A stretch of DNA of 64,000 nt, from contig NZ_CP098755.1 of assembly GCF_023746555.1 (NCBI RefSeq), positions 2,615,001 to 2,679,000 of the forward strand, read 5' to 3'. The stretch comes from Brevibacillus ruminantium. GTDB lineage: Bacteria; Bacillota; Bacilli; Brevibacillales; Brevibacillaceae. Both the position numbers and the translations under genes were made by a program. Of the stretch, positions 43,643 through 52,626 are shown in pieces (position 1 is the stretch's first letter; each line of letters opens with the position of its first letter). The notes beneath the pieces were generated by a model. The model had not been told where the DNA came from, did no database searches, and worked only from the letters and a program-made list of their open reading frames with translations.

Positions 43643-44182
43643 TTATTCTTCTGTCCAGTCGGATCGCAACAAGGAAAACATCAGTAGATCTACAAATTCT
43701 CCTTTAGACTTTTCATATTGTCTGAGGGTTCCTTCTTCGACAAATCTTAATTTTTTTAAGACCTTTATCGAATTGAGATTCTCAGGTTCAACTTTTGCTT
43801 CCACTCTATTTAGACGGTAGTGTTCAAAACCAAAGCGAATGATAGCTCTTAGCGCTTCAGGAGCATATCCTTTCCCCCAATAAGGATACCCCAGGTCATA
43901 GCCTATTTCTGCACGTTCATTTTCATAATCTAGATAATTAAAGCCGCACGACCCTATAATCTCATTTGAGAGTCTCGAGAGGATTGTCCAGCGGATTGCT
44001 TTATTTTCTTTGGAAAGTCCCTGGAGCAATCCAATCATTTGTTCAGCCTGCGAAACATCCCTAAATGTTTCGATGTTCATATGTTTTGAGACCATAGGAT
44101 CAGACCAAAATTCAAATAAAAAGGGAGCATCATCAAGTTGCATCGGTCTTAATAATAATCGCTCCGTTGTAATTTGATTCAT
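43643..44182 (-). CDS. GNAT N-acetyltransferase, RimJ/RimL type
   Basis: 179 residues. ITTERLLLRPMQLDDAPFLF, EIGYDLGYPYWGKGYAPEAL (acetyl-CoA loop GKGYAPE), NRVEAKVEPENLNSIKVLKK and RFVEEGTLRQYEKSKGEFVD. Complete. Substrate unknown. Confidence 0.85.
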   Translation of the reverse strand: MNQITTERLLLRPMQLDDAPFLFEFWSDPMVSKHMNIETFRDVSQAEQMIGLLQGLSKENKAIRWTILSRLSNEIIGSCGFNYLDYENERAEIGYDLGYPYWGKGYAPEALRAIIRFGFEHYRLNRVEAKVEPENLNSIKVLKKLRFVEEGTLRQYEKSKGEFVDLLMFSLLRSDWTEE

Positions 44183-44312
44183 GTTTACTAGCGACCTCCT
44201 AAGTACTTAATTGAATGGAAGGAATCTACTATCCTATCTGGGCATAAATCAGTCCTTTATGAATGGAGGTTAAACAAACAATATTAGTATATCAAAACTG
44301 TTAGACAGGCAC

Positions 44313-44585
44313 CTATAAAAGAATAGTAATGAAAAATGAAACGAGCCATACGAAGAGACTTGTCAGGCAATACGTCCAGATTCCAGCGGACCTTCGGGCA
44401 AAAGGAAAGTTGCTTCCTAAACAAATGATTAAGTATACCAGGATGACCAAATAACCTAGGAGTGAGGGACTTGGAGGCCGGCTACCATCAAGAGCACCAC
44501 CAGTTATTACAACAAACATGAAAACATAGAATCCTGCAATACCGAGGAGAATGTTCAAAAGGACAGAAGATAGTTTCATCCACAA
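44313..44585 (-). CDS. Small membrane protein, three TM segments
   Basis: 90 residues; TTG start at 44585 seven bases after GGAGGTG, with an ATG two codons later. TMs ~6-28, ~44-60, ~70-89. Unknown function. Confidence 0.6.
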   Translation of the reverse strand: MWMKLSSVLLNILLGIAGFYVFMFVVITGGALDGSRPPSPSLLGYLVILVYLIICLGSNFPFARRSAGIWTYCLTSLFVWLVSFFITILL

Positions 44586-44718
44586 GGGTATTCACCTCCA
44601 ACTGGCTGTTCTAATTTGACGAACGTAAATCGATAATGTTGTCTTTTGCAAGTAAAAAAAGAGCAGGGAAATCTGTCCAAAGCGGCATCAACACCAAAAG
44701 GGGTGAGAGAATCGGGGT

Positions 44719-44976
44719 TTATGTACTGGGCAGGGATTTGAGAAATTGTTCAAGGAGACTGCTCGATAGCTGACTACAGAGGAATATGGATAGGCCCCGT
44801 TGAACAGGGGCCGGTGACCTAGCATAGTTGCAATTGCACGGGAAACGAAAAATGTCTATAACGATATTGATCGGAATGGTAATGATGGTGAACGTCTGAT
44901 CGCTACCAGTGAATACCTGAACGCGAAAACCAGTTCTTCCGACACTGAGCAGACAGCCTGTAAATGTAGCAAACAC
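44719..44976 (-). CDS. Possible small secreted or surface protein, uncertain
   Basis: Up to 85 residues: VFATFTGCLLSVGRTGFRVQ, VFTGSDQTFTIITIPINIVI, then FRFPCNCNY. The alternating hydrophobic pattern looks coding, but no ribosome site supports a start and the C-terminal part looks random. It may be a decayed gene. Confidence 0.3.
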   Translation of the reverse strand: MFATFTGCLLSVGRTGFRVQVFTGSDQTFTIITIPINIVIDIFRFPCNCNYARSPAPVQRGLSIFLCSQLSSSLLEQFLKSLPST

Positions 44977-45067
44977 CGTTTTTACTACAACAATTCTGTT
45001 GATTAATCGGACTGCTTTTGAGCGCGTCTTACAATATTTGATAGTTAAAAAAGAGGTGAGCCTAAAA

Positions 45068-45165
45068 ATCTAGTATTCTGCTCATACATCACCCCTTGCG
45101 AAAACATCGGATATAACTGTTCCCAAACCAGCCAAGGGGTGCGGTTCAATTGCCCGTAATCGGCT
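45068..45165 (-). pseudogene. Unidentified coding remnant
   Basis: A minus-strand frame reads NGKADYGQLNRTPWLVWEQL and YPMFSQGVMYEQNTRFLG without stops or a start. Protein-like composition; family not recognised. Confidence 0.3.
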
Positions 45166-45239
45166 TTCCCGTTAAATGGGTGTTTGACCGAAGCTCACAA
45201 GAAATAGCGATGAAAATAACGAGAATCCACAACTATTCG

Positions 45240-45590
45240 TTTCAAACGATTCTCTGCATAGCGCAGGAACCACATCTGCCGACTCGACGAGGGTACGGAG
45301 CCTTAATGCCAGCGGCCAGCAAAGCATTGGTCGCGGCCAGCCGAATTTGTGCGCTTGTTTTGCCAAAGCTCTGCGACAAAGGGTTCACGCAGCATGGGGT
45401 CGGGTGGCGTGAATAATTAAAAGTGAATGTTCTGCTCAGGGTGCCCAAAGTTCCTAGCAGCTTCCTGAAACTGCTGCACCGTTGCCTCAGGACCGCAAAA
45501 ATAGACGTGGGTACCCACTCGTTGCCAGAGCAGACGTAAATGATAGGGGCATTGAAAATTTGACCGTATGTAAAACAGCCATTTTTCAAT
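45240..45590 (-). pseudogene. Phthalate-dioxygenase-reductase/VanB-like oxidoreductase, C-terminal remnant
   Basis: Pieces in several frames, in the right order: GTHVYFCGPEATVQQFQEAA, RNFGHPEQNIHF (NAD domain end), REPFVAELW in a second frame, then LAATNALLAAGIKAPYPRRV and GRCGSCAMQRIV (2Fe-2S ferredoxin domain start) in a third. A stop at 45417 and frameshifts inactivate it. Confidence 0.6.
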
Positions 45591-45680
45591 GGCTGATAAG
45601 GGGATCAAAGACCATGCTAGTCCTTATCTTTCTTTAAAGTTCATGAGATAACCGTTTTAAGTTCTTTGAGAGCCCAATTT

Positions 45681-46010
45681 TTAAAAGCAGGAAAATGAAA
45701 GAATGAATCGTAAATCAAATCCGGTATATCTCCAAAATCTACCGCTCCACCGAAAACCTGCAACGGATCTAGGACCTAAAAAAACAGGGAAAAACCAGAA
45801 TTGTTCACCATTTGCAAGCCAAACATACGTCAGGCGAAACAAACAACCAGCAATTGCACCGGGATCAATAGCAAATGGAGCAGGCTGTGCGGGTATGAAT
45901 GGTGGGGGAGAAAATGTTGGTGGCTGGAATTGCTGCGGTCCAGGAGGAGCTCCCGGAAATGGTCTCGAAGGAGTTCCCGGAAACAGTCCCGAAGGTGGAC
46001 GAAATGCCAT
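45681..46010 (-). CDS. Proline-rich N-terminus plus conserved aromatic C-terminal domain, unknown function
   Basis: 109 residues. Residues 1-50 are Pro/Phe-rich repeats (PSGLFPGTPSRPFPGAPPGP). Residues 52-109 form a dense aromatic domain: GCLFRLTYVWLANGEQFWFF, GPRSVAGFRW, FDLRFILSFSCF. I recall the C-terminal domain as a small conserved family in Bacillales, possibly spore-surface related; this is from memory and not verified. Confidence 0.65.
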   Translation of the reverse strand: MAFRPPSGLFPGTPSRPFPGAPPGPQQFQPPTFSPPPFIPAQPAPFAIDPGAIAGCLFRLTYVWLANGEQFWFFPVFLGPRSVAGFRWSGRFWRYTGFDLRFILSFSCF

Positions 46011-46230
46011 TTGATTTCACTCCTTTTACCTTTTACTTCCTGAACATTGTATGTTGGAGCAAGTGACAATGACTGGGCTGATCACTCAAAGGTTCCCATC
46101 AGTTTTCCTAATCAACCAAAAACAAGGGGCGAGATGACAATTCAGTTCAATATAAAAAATCTCAAAAACAATCGTTTTTGAGATGAAAATTCTTGTTCAA
46201 ATCGCTCTGGACAGCTTGAGGATTATCTTT

Positions 46231-46722
46231 CTACTGTTCCTTATCGTCGAATATGCAAACATTCCTATAATCGACAAGACGAGAGAGAATATTGAGCAGT
46301 TGAATGCGAAGCTCCATCGGTAAAGGCTCAAACAGTTTTTCTGTCACCTCATTTGTTGCTGAACGGGCATTTTTTATAAGAGGTGCAGCAATATCTGTGA
46401 CCTGCAAGAACGTAGCGCGGCGGTCATTAGGATCAGGAAGCCTGATAAGAAGATTTTTTTGCTCAAGTGCATCAACAAATTGGGTAACTGTACGTGCTTT
46501 AATGCCTAATTTAGACGCTAAATCGCTCATCCTTATTTTACCTGATTCTGAAACAGCAATAAGTACGCGTAACCTGGGTCCTGTCAAATATTCTGGCACG
46601 TCAAATGAGGATAATTGCATCTCGAATTGACGGTGAAGAAAATGAGTTGTTTTGGTTAATGCTTTAAATAAATCATCCGCAGAAGGGATTTCCTCGGTAA
46701 ATGGTGTATTCGAATCCGCCAT
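46231..46722 (-). CDS. MarR-family transcriptional regulator
   Basis: 163 residues. Winged helix: LTGPRLRVLIAVSESGKIRM, SDLASKLGIKARTVTQFVDA (recognition helix), LEQKNLLIRLPDPNDRRATF (wing). Divergent from the quinone oxidoreductase gene, with twin palindromes between them, so it very likely represses itself and that gene. Confidence 0.88.
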   Translation of the reverse strand: MADSNTPFTEEIPSADDLFKALTKTTHFLHRQFEMQLSSFDVPEYLTGPRLRVLIAVSESGKIRMSDLASKLGIKARTVTQFVDALEQKNLLIRLPDPNDRRATFLQVTDIAAPLIKNARSATNEVTEKLFEPLPMELRIQLLNILSRLVDYRNVCIFDDKEQ

Positions 46723-46753
46723 AAATCATCCTCCTTGACATCAAAAAAAATAA

Positions 46754-46796
46754 TGAGTATACTCAGTATTGTAAAATCAAAAGTGAGTATACTCAC
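46754..46796. promoter_or_regulatory. Twin MarR operators
   Basis: The perfect palindrome TGAGTATACTCA occurs at 46754-46765 and again at 46784-46795 (extended there to GTGAGTATACTCAC). Centres are 30 bp apart, three helical turns, in the divergent MarR/oxidoreductase intergenic region. Confidence 0.8.
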
Positions 46797-46874
46797 TATG
46801 AGTAATTACTCTAATTGTATTTTATTTCATCGATTTGTTTTATGCAAAGAAAAAATGCAAAGAAGGTGATTATT

Positions 46875-47095
46875 ATGACACCAAATATGATACAGGCTAT
46901 TCAAGTTTACAAATTCGGTGGTTCTGAAGAACTGAAATTAGAGAAGATACCATGTCCGGAACCCCAAAAAGGGGAAGTGCTCATCAAAGTACACTTTGCA
47001 GGGGTTCTTCCAATTGATTGGAAAATTCGTAGAGGCATGACTAATATTCCAGTTCAGTTCCCTTATATTCCCGGATCGTCTTTTTCCGGTGTAAT
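46875..47095 (+). pseudogene. NADP-dependent quinone oxidoreductase / zinc-type dehydrogenase, 5' part (interrupted)
   Basis: Start ATG 46875 after AAGAAGGTGA. MIQAIQVYKFGGSEELKLEK, GEVLIKVHFAGVLPIDWKI, FPYIPGSSFSGVI: N-terminal GroES-like domain of the MDR family without zinc ligands. Cut at 47095 by a 3-kb transposon. Joined to 50103 it gives an unbroken 313-residue protein. Confidence 0.88.
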
Positions 47096-47193
47096 TGTGT
47101 TATTGCTAACGCATAATGTCCGGAGATTGATGGTGTAAGTTATCCTGCTATTGACGGTTAATCTGACCGCATCCGGATATACGAGAGGGGGAA

Positions 47194-48000
47194 TTATGAT
47201 AATTCTCCCTGAATGACGCGTTTAACCATATGATCATCGATGATGCGGTGTTTGTTCTGGGCCCCATAGATTAAACAATGGGTGCATACTTTGTTGATTA
47301 GCCTAGCTGCTCCACTAGAAAAGCGATAGATGTCATCAATGGCTCCGTCGGTGAATATGTCCCGTTCCGCACCGGCATAGGTCATGTGTCTCTCGATGTA
47401 AGCTCCTGTTTGGGCCCGGTCGTAATGCGGAAGTTTGCATTGCAGATCGATGCGTTGACGAATTGCAGCGTAAGCTTGTAGGTTAATGCGATCCCAGAGT
47501 TCGCTTTGCCCGACAAGGATAAGAGCCATTGGGCTTTGTGCATCCATCTTAAAATTCAGAAGAAAGCGAACCTCTTCCAGCATCTCACGATCCAAAAGAT
47601 GACTTTCATCCACGACCACGACGGGCTGCAATCCATGAATTCCTCGCATGAGCTCAATCTCCCGATGCAACTGACGCTTCGCATCCCCGCGATAAAACTT
47701 CGACTCACAACCGAGTTGTTCCAGTAGTCCCTTGTAGAAATGCCGCGGGGTCAGCTTTGAATCTGACAGATAGAGCACTTTGAACTTTGCGGGATCCAGT
47801 TCTTCCGCAAACCGCCGAATCGTTGTCGTCTTCCCCGTTCCGCAGTCTCCGGTAACGACAGCAAACCATTGCCTCTCTGCCGCATATTCTAACCGTCCCA
47901 GCGTCTCTTCCAAAATGACCGACTCATACAGCTCGCTAGGCGGGACATCTCTGGAGAACGGTGAACGACTAAGCTCGTAGAATGCCTCAAACATCGCCAT
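47194..48000 (-). CDS. TniB/ExeA-like AAA ATPase of the transposon
   Basis: 268 residues. Walker A VTGDCGTGKTTTIRRF, Walker B QPVVVVDESHLLD, sensor ILVGQSELWDRI, arginine-rich GAARLINKVCTHCL. Such ATPases choose or activate the target for Mu/Tn7-type transposases. It overlaps the transposase gene by 14 bp, with AAGGTAAGGTGA before its ATG. Confidence 0.9.
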   Translation of the reverse strand: MAMFEAFYELSRSPFSRDVPPSELYESVILEETLGRLEYAAERQWFAVVTGDCGTGKTTTIRRFAEELDPAKFKVLYLSDSKLTPRHFYKGLLEQLGCESKFYRGDAKRQLHREIELMRGIHGLQPVVVVDESHLLDREMLEEVRFLLNFKMDAQSPMALILVGQSELWDRINLQAYAAIRQRIDLQCKLPHYDRAQTGAYIERHMTYAGAERDIFTDGAIDDIYRFSSGAARLINKVCTHCLIYGAQNKHRIIDDHMVKRVIQGELS

Positions 48001-49339
48001 TCACCTTACCTTTCCTACGGTAACTAACGGCCGGAGCTTGCACGGAACGGCGGTGATGACTCTGTACTTCGGCAGCACTTAGCAGCCTTGACGATTCTAC
48101 TGGAACAGGCTGAAGATGGTCTGGCAACGGAGGACGCTTTCCGGCGCGTTCACCGATCACGAGCTCTTTGACCTTCCACGGTTCGTGGCCTTCATACTCA
48201 ATCGTCAACTCGGTGGTGTCTGACGGGTCATACACGACATCCACGGTACATCCGATGAAAGGAAGCCCCACTTCATATTTTCGATCCAAGAAGCTAATGC
48301 AACCGGTTTTGTCGACTTTGCGGGTTTCACAGTGAAGGAATGCATTGGCAAGTTCCTCCGGTTCCACAAACCGAAGCGCCTTCTTGTCATTTCGAAAGGC
48401 GATTTCAGGGCTTCGTTTGTTTTCTAATGCCGAATGCGGCTTGTTCTGGTAGCATTCCGAGAGCCAGACCTCGAACAACTCATTCAGTCGGTCGATCGTC
48501 TTAGGCTTTTCAAGTGCTGCTTCGCTAAGGAAAGAATCTACCACCCGGTTGAATCGCTCAACCTTACCGGTCGATTCTGGCGAGTACGGTTTCGCAAAAA
48601 GAAGTCGCACACCCAATTTGGAACACGTCCGTGTCATCCATTTGGTACGGTACTGCTTCCCATTGTCGAAGTACACCGCCTCCGGAACACCGTATTTCTG
48701 AATGGCCTTTCGGAAACAGTCTTCGACGATCGTCTTATCCATGACCGGGTAAAATTCGCCATGCAGCACGAATCTCGTCGCATCGTCGATGAAGGTGACG
48801 AGAAACACTTGTTTCATCGCTCCATCCGGTCCAATGGGCAGGTACGGACCATACTTTAAGTCCGAGTGCCATAGACGATTGCGGTGTGGCTGTTGGAACC
48901 TGCGAGCCGCTACACCAGAGTTTGCATACATTCGCATATGTCTTGTGCTGTAACCACGTTCCGTTAGCTTCTCTTGAAGCGTGCTCCGTTTGATTTGACC
49001 TGGCTTAACGCGGCCTTCCCATTCCAGGATCTGAATGATCTGGGTGACACTACGACTTGGTACCTCTCGCCGCAGCAAGATTGCTTGCTCCAAGACCTCC
49101 GACGGAATGGCGGGGGCTGCGGGTTGCTTCCCTTTGCTCTTCGGCTTTAATCCGCCAAAGCCATCTTGCCGGTAGGCTGCTAGATACCGCCGCAGCGTTC
49201 TCTCCGATATTCCGATTTGCTCGCAAATTCTTTGCTTGATTTCCCTCGCCTTTGCCGGATCGAGCCCTTCCGTAAGCAACGGGGCAAGGAGCTGCACACG
49301 GTCTGCTGCGATTTGCTCTGCTTTCTTTTGATCTTTCAT
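47987..49339 (-). CDS. Mu/IS481-type DDE transposase
   Basis: 450 residues. HTH domain (REIKQRICEQIGISERTLRR), second HTH, then rve domain: D in RLWHSDLKYGPYL, D in VYFDNGKQYRTKW, E in PESTGKVERFNRVVD, and a C-terminal mu-type beta-barrel (FLDRKYEVGLPFIGCTVDVV). Intact. Confidence 0.92.
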   Translation of the reverse strand: MKDQKKAEQIAADRVQLLAPLLTEGLDPAKAREIKQRICEQIGISERTLRRYLAAYRQDGFGGLKPKSKGKQPAAPAIPSEVLEQAILLRREVPSRSVTQIIQILEWEGRVKPGQIKRSTLQEKLTERGYSTRHMRMYANSGVAARRFQQPHRNRLWHSDLKYGPYLPIGPDGAMKQVFLVTFIDDATRFVLHGEFYPVMDKTIVEDCFRKAIQKYGVPEAVYFDNGKQYRTKWMTRTCSKLGVRLLFAKPYSPESTGKVERFNRVVDSFLSEAALEKPKTIDRLNELFEVWLSECYQNKPHSALENKRSPEIAFRNDKKALRFVEPEELANAFLHCETRKVDKTGCISFLDRKYEVGLPFIGCTVDVVYDPSDTTELTIEYEGHEPWKVKELVIGERAGKRPPLPDHLQPVPVESSRLLSAAEVQSHHRRSVQAPAVSYRRKGKVNGDV

Positions 49340-49377
49340 CCCATTACACCTTTCCTCTGATAGATTCGTTTACGAGT

Positions 49378-49923
49378 CTATCTCAGAGGGCCTTGGACAA
49401 GAATGCAGAACGGGTATGTAACCCAAAAGTTTGAATTTGCAACAGGCCGGACAACTCTAGCTAGCCATCCGTCAGCATCACCGACATAACGTCCGAATCT
49501 ATGGTGTGCAGCTTGTGAAGGAGTGGACGATTCCTCCACAACATCTAGATGAAAGCGAATGGCGATAGACTCTAAGCACCCTAGCAAGTAGGTGGCCATG
49601 GAGCAAAACCAAGCCCGCCAACGGTACAACGTGGAGTTGTCTGCGGCAACATCTACTTCTGACGGTTCAGACGTGATGACATTTTCCACACATTCCGACT
49701 CGTAACGCTTGTAAGGTACAATGCAATCCGGTAACTCATGATGAATCTTCCGACAAGCCGTACAACGCAATCTTCGAATAACCAACTCGCTCTTTTCCCC
49801 TGTAGCATGAACAATCTTCCGGCCTCGGCTACCGATTACCGTTAAACTCGCAATGCAGCAAGGGCTAGGGACAATTTCTGCACACCTAACAAAAAACGCC
49901 GGGGATCTTCTCATCCAGCTCAT
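49378..49923 (-). CDS. DUF6431 protein of the transposon
   Basis: 181 residues from the ATG at 49923. N-terminal cysteine motif CAEIVPSPCC and RRLRCTACRKIHHELPDCIV (zinc-ribbon), then YKRYESECVENVI and WRAWFCSMATYLLG. The zinc-ribbon plus helix layout is that of DUF6431/transposase-associated proteins. Role unknown; it lies nearest the right end and its order within the operon is first. Confidence 0.75.
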   Translation of the reverse strand: MSWMRRSPAFFVRCAEIVPSPCCIASLTVIGSRGRKIVHATGEKSELVIRRLRCTACRKIHHELPDCIVPYKRYESECVENVITSEPSEVDVAADNSTLYRWRAWFCSMATYLLGCLESIAIRFHLDVVEESSTPSQAAHHRFGRYVGDADGWLARVVRPVANSNFWVTYPFCILVQGPLR

Positions 49924-50102
49924 AATTTGATACAATGATCATACGTTTTGTGAGGGGATGTCTCCAGTGAGCTTGCGCGAACAGGCTCACGCTATATGGA
50001 GGCATCCTTTTCCTTTTCTGTGATACGGACATTATATTCGTCAATCCCTGGACAGGCAATACCGTCAGCTTTCGGGCATTATGCTTCAGCGTAAACAGTA
50101 AT

Positions 50103-50823
50103 TGAAAAAGTTGGGACTGACGTTACATCATTTCAAAAAGGGCAATTTGTTTTTGGACGTGCGAAAGGGACATATGCCGAATATACAATTGCTTCCGTAA
50201 ATGATCTCATTCCTATGCCAGAACATCTTACTTTTGCTGATGCTGCTACTATTACCGGTGGGGCAGCTACTGCCTGGAATGCGCTTTTTAATGAGGGAGG
50301 GCTAACAGCTGGTCAAAGAGTCCTCATTCATGGTTCTGCTGGGGGTGTTGGAGCGTTTGCGACACAATTTGCTAGCTGGAAAGGGGCTTATGTAATTGGT
50401 ACTGCCTCCACGGCTAATATTGATTTTGTACGCTCACTTGGAGCAGAAATGGTAATTGATTACACATGTACTCAGTTTGAAAAGGTTGTAAAGGACGTTG
50501 ATCTTGTATTGGATACGGTAGGAGGGGAAATACTTAATCGTTCTTGGTCTGTACTATCCCGAGGTGGAACTTTGATTTCGTTACTTGAACAACCATCACT
50601 GGAAAAAGCTATGCAACTTGGTATGAAAGCGAATCGAAATAGTAGTTTTGCATCTAACAAAGATTTGAAAACTATTGCAGAATTGATCGCTCAGAAAAAA
50701 ATTAAAGCAGTAATTGATAAAACTTTTTTATTACATGAAGTACAACAAGCACACAGACAGAGTGAAACCGGACATGGACGAGGACGGATTGTGCTTTGTA
50801 TTGCGGATTCATTGGGTGGGTAA
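50103..50823 (+). pseudogene. NADP-dependent quinone oxidoreductase, 3' part (interrupted)
   Basis: Continues the frame of 46875-47095. VGTDVTSFQKGQFVFGRAKG, MPEHLTFADAATITGGAATA, VLIHGSAGGVGAFATQFA (Rossmann NADP loop), LVLDTVGGEILNRSW, and the C-terminal HRQSETGHGRGRIVL. Only the transposon disrupts the gene; no other lesion is seen. Confidence 0.88.
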
Positions 50824-50895
50824 AACTGCTTATTAGAAAAACGAGCGTTTTATCTTTGTGGGAAAAAATCACATTTTTGGTGGGAGGGTTTTCAA

Positions 50896-51333
50896 ATGAA
50901 TAATAATCATTCCTATGGTTTTGGCTGGTATTTAAAAGAAACAGATAAGGCCATTACCCGTTATGTGGATAAGACACTGAAGGACCAAGGATTAACACGT
51001 TTCCATTGGCAAGTGATGAATAGAGCATATTTGGATGGAGTTGCTATAAAAGAAAATTTATATGCAAAAAATTACGTAAGTCCGTCTGAAATGGACAATA
51101 TACTCGATTCATTCGTGCAGAGAAACTGGATAGAGCTTAGGGAAAACCCAGATCATCTTGAAACCGAAATCTACCTTACCAAAAAAGGAAGGGAAGAGTT
51201 CGAAACAATCGCTGAGATCATAAAGGAAACAGGCATGCGAATGTTTCAAGTTATAACCCAGGAAGAATACGAGCAAACTGTTAACGTTTTGACAAGATTA
51301 ATGAATCATCTTAATGAGTTGAGCTCTTCATAA
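50896..51333 (+). CDS. MarR-family regulator
   Basis: 145 residues; ATG after GGTGGGAGGG. FGWYLKETDKAITRYVDKTL, FHWQVMNRAYLDG, SPSEMDNILDSFVQRNWIEL, ETEIYLTKKGREEFETIAE. Winged-helix of MarR type with shortened wing. 72 bp after the broken oxidoreductase and same direction; may have been cotranscribed with it. Confidence 0.78.
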   Translation: MNNNHSYGFGWYLKETDKAITRYVDKTLKDQGLTRFHWQVMNRAYLDGVAIKENLYAKNYVSPSEMDNILDSFVQRNWIELRENPDHLETEIYLTKKGREEFETIAEIIKETGMRMFQVITQEEYEQTVNVLTRLMNHLNELSSS

Positions 51334-51472
51334 ATAACATCGGAACTTATGAAGGTAAAAACTAACCAAAAAGTTCGATAGCGTATGTCTTCCGTATTCA
51401 TATATCGGTTGATTGAATTTACAGAAATTCTTGACAGACTTGGTAGCTAGTGCTCATTGAACGACTTTTCTG

Positions 51473-51976
51473 TTAGCACTGTGCTTTCAAATCTTTAATT
51501 TGCTCTATATGTCGTTGCTCGTGTAAATACAAAAGTTCCACCCATTGATCTAATGGCAAGTTACCAACAACAGGATGCTCTACTGCTATTGCCTTCAAGA
51601 CCGACTTGTCATCTATACTACGAAGAACATCTATTACTTTCTTTCTTGAATCGCTTAATTGTTCAATGATTTGCTGAACTTGAAAAGGTTCGGAACTTGG
51701 TTCTGAAATCTTTGGCGCTTTTATCTTATTTGACCGATCAGATACAAACTGAATCGGTATGTGTTCTGTGTCGGTTGCATTCTTTTGATTTTGCTTAAGT
51801 CCAAACACAATTGCTTTTGCGAACAACGTTTCCGTAATAAGCAAATGATGGCAGACTTGAGCGATACTCCATTTCCCCATCTCAAATTGCAGATTGAATT
51901 CATCAAAACTTAGCGAAGAAATCTCATGTAATAATTGCTCTCTGGTTGTACGTAAATTTTCTTCATAAGAATTCAT
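51473..51976 (-). CDS. DinB-family protein
   Basis: 167 residues. Four-helix-bundle metal site: KWSIAQVCHHLLITETLFAK (His), LYLHEQRHIEQIKDL (HxxxH). DinB_2 proteins are thiol-dependent metalloenzymes or of unknown role, induced by stress. A remnant of a second copy lies at 31848. Confidence 0.82.
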   Translation of the reverse strand: MNSYEENLRTTREQLLHEISSLSFDEFNLQFEMGKWSIAQVCHHLLITETLFAKAIVFGLKQNQKNATDTEHIPIQFVSDRSNKIKAPKISEPSSEPFQVQQIIEQLSDSRKKVIDVLRSIDDKSVLKAIAVEHPVVGNLPLDQWVELLYLHEQRHIEQIKDLKAQC

Positions 51977-52200
51977 ATTATTTCTCCTTTCGGGACTAGG
52001 TATACCACCTTTTATTTTATAATATTCTGATTACTGAGCGCTATGCCTCTTCATTACTTTGCTGTCCACCCCGAACAGAGAATGGCAGGAGATCAGGAGT
52101 CACGCGTATCCGTGCCGGTTGCAAATGGAACGTATGTAACTAGGCATCTAGGTCTAACTCCCCGAAAGGTACTTGACCTTGATGCCACGCCATATTCGAT

Positions 52201-52335
52201 TTACTTTTTACTGGTTGATTTGTGTATCTCTTGAGCGTATCCAATCGTTTGAAGAACAGCTCCTATCGCGGCGAGAATTAACCCAACAAGCTGTAAATCC
52301 TGGGGAGAAATGTCTGGGTCATTTTTGTTTTGCAC
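52201..52335 (-). CDS. Small conserved Bacillales protein, one TM
   Basis: 44 residues; GTG at 52335 after AGGAGGTG. NKNDPDISPQDLQLVGLILA then AIGAVLQTIGYAQEI. One hydrophobic segment. I recall similar small proteins in Bacillus, function unknown. Confidence 0.6.
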   Translation of the reverse strand: MQNKNDPDISPQDLQLVGLILAAIGAVLQTIGYAQEIHKSTSKK

Positions 52336-52463
52336 GGATGCACCTCCTACAGCAAAAATGATTATGCTTTTACCATATGAGAAATCTTCTTAGATTGCAT
52401 GTTACAAATGGAATAGTCAAACAACCAAAATTGTTATTTATCTTCATTGTCCTCATCCTCAAT

Positions 52464-52626
52464 CTAAGCGAATTGTAATACAGCCCGCGCCGCTTCTATT
52501 ACAAGACCTTGACCTGTAAATTTATCAGATATACCATAGTAAAGTTTAATTTGTGTAGGATTGATATCACAGGGCTTTTGTAAGGTCTTATTAATAATCT
52601 ATCAGTTTCTAGAATTGCATCCATAA
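52464..52626 (-). pseudogene. GNAT acetyltransferase remnant, internally deleted
   Basis: Starts MDAILETDRLLIRPYKS; most of the middle is missing; the acetyl-CoA segment survives in another frame as GISDKFTGQGLVIEAARAVL then QFA and TAG. RimJ/RimL type. Confidence 0.6.

Larger units (their letters stand above)
47096..50097 (-). mobile_element. Three-gene DDE transposon (transposase + AAA ATPase + DUF6431), 3002 bp
   Basis: Ends TGTGTTATTGCTAACGCATA (left) and, as reverse complement of the right, TGTTTACGCTGAAGCATAAT, sharing TGT and GC-TAATG blocks. Flanked by a direct 5-bp duplication GTAAT (47091-47095 and 50098-50102). Removing element plus one GTAAT restores the reading frame of the host gene exactly. 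TGT...ACA ends, a 5-bp duplication and a TniB/TnsC-like ATPase place it near the Tn552/Tn5053/Tn7 group. Confidence 0.9.

Noticed and set aside
52043-52361. Two plus-strand frames of 62-63 codons
   Set aside because: They overlap the better-supported minus-strand 44-residue gene with an AGGAGGTG site.
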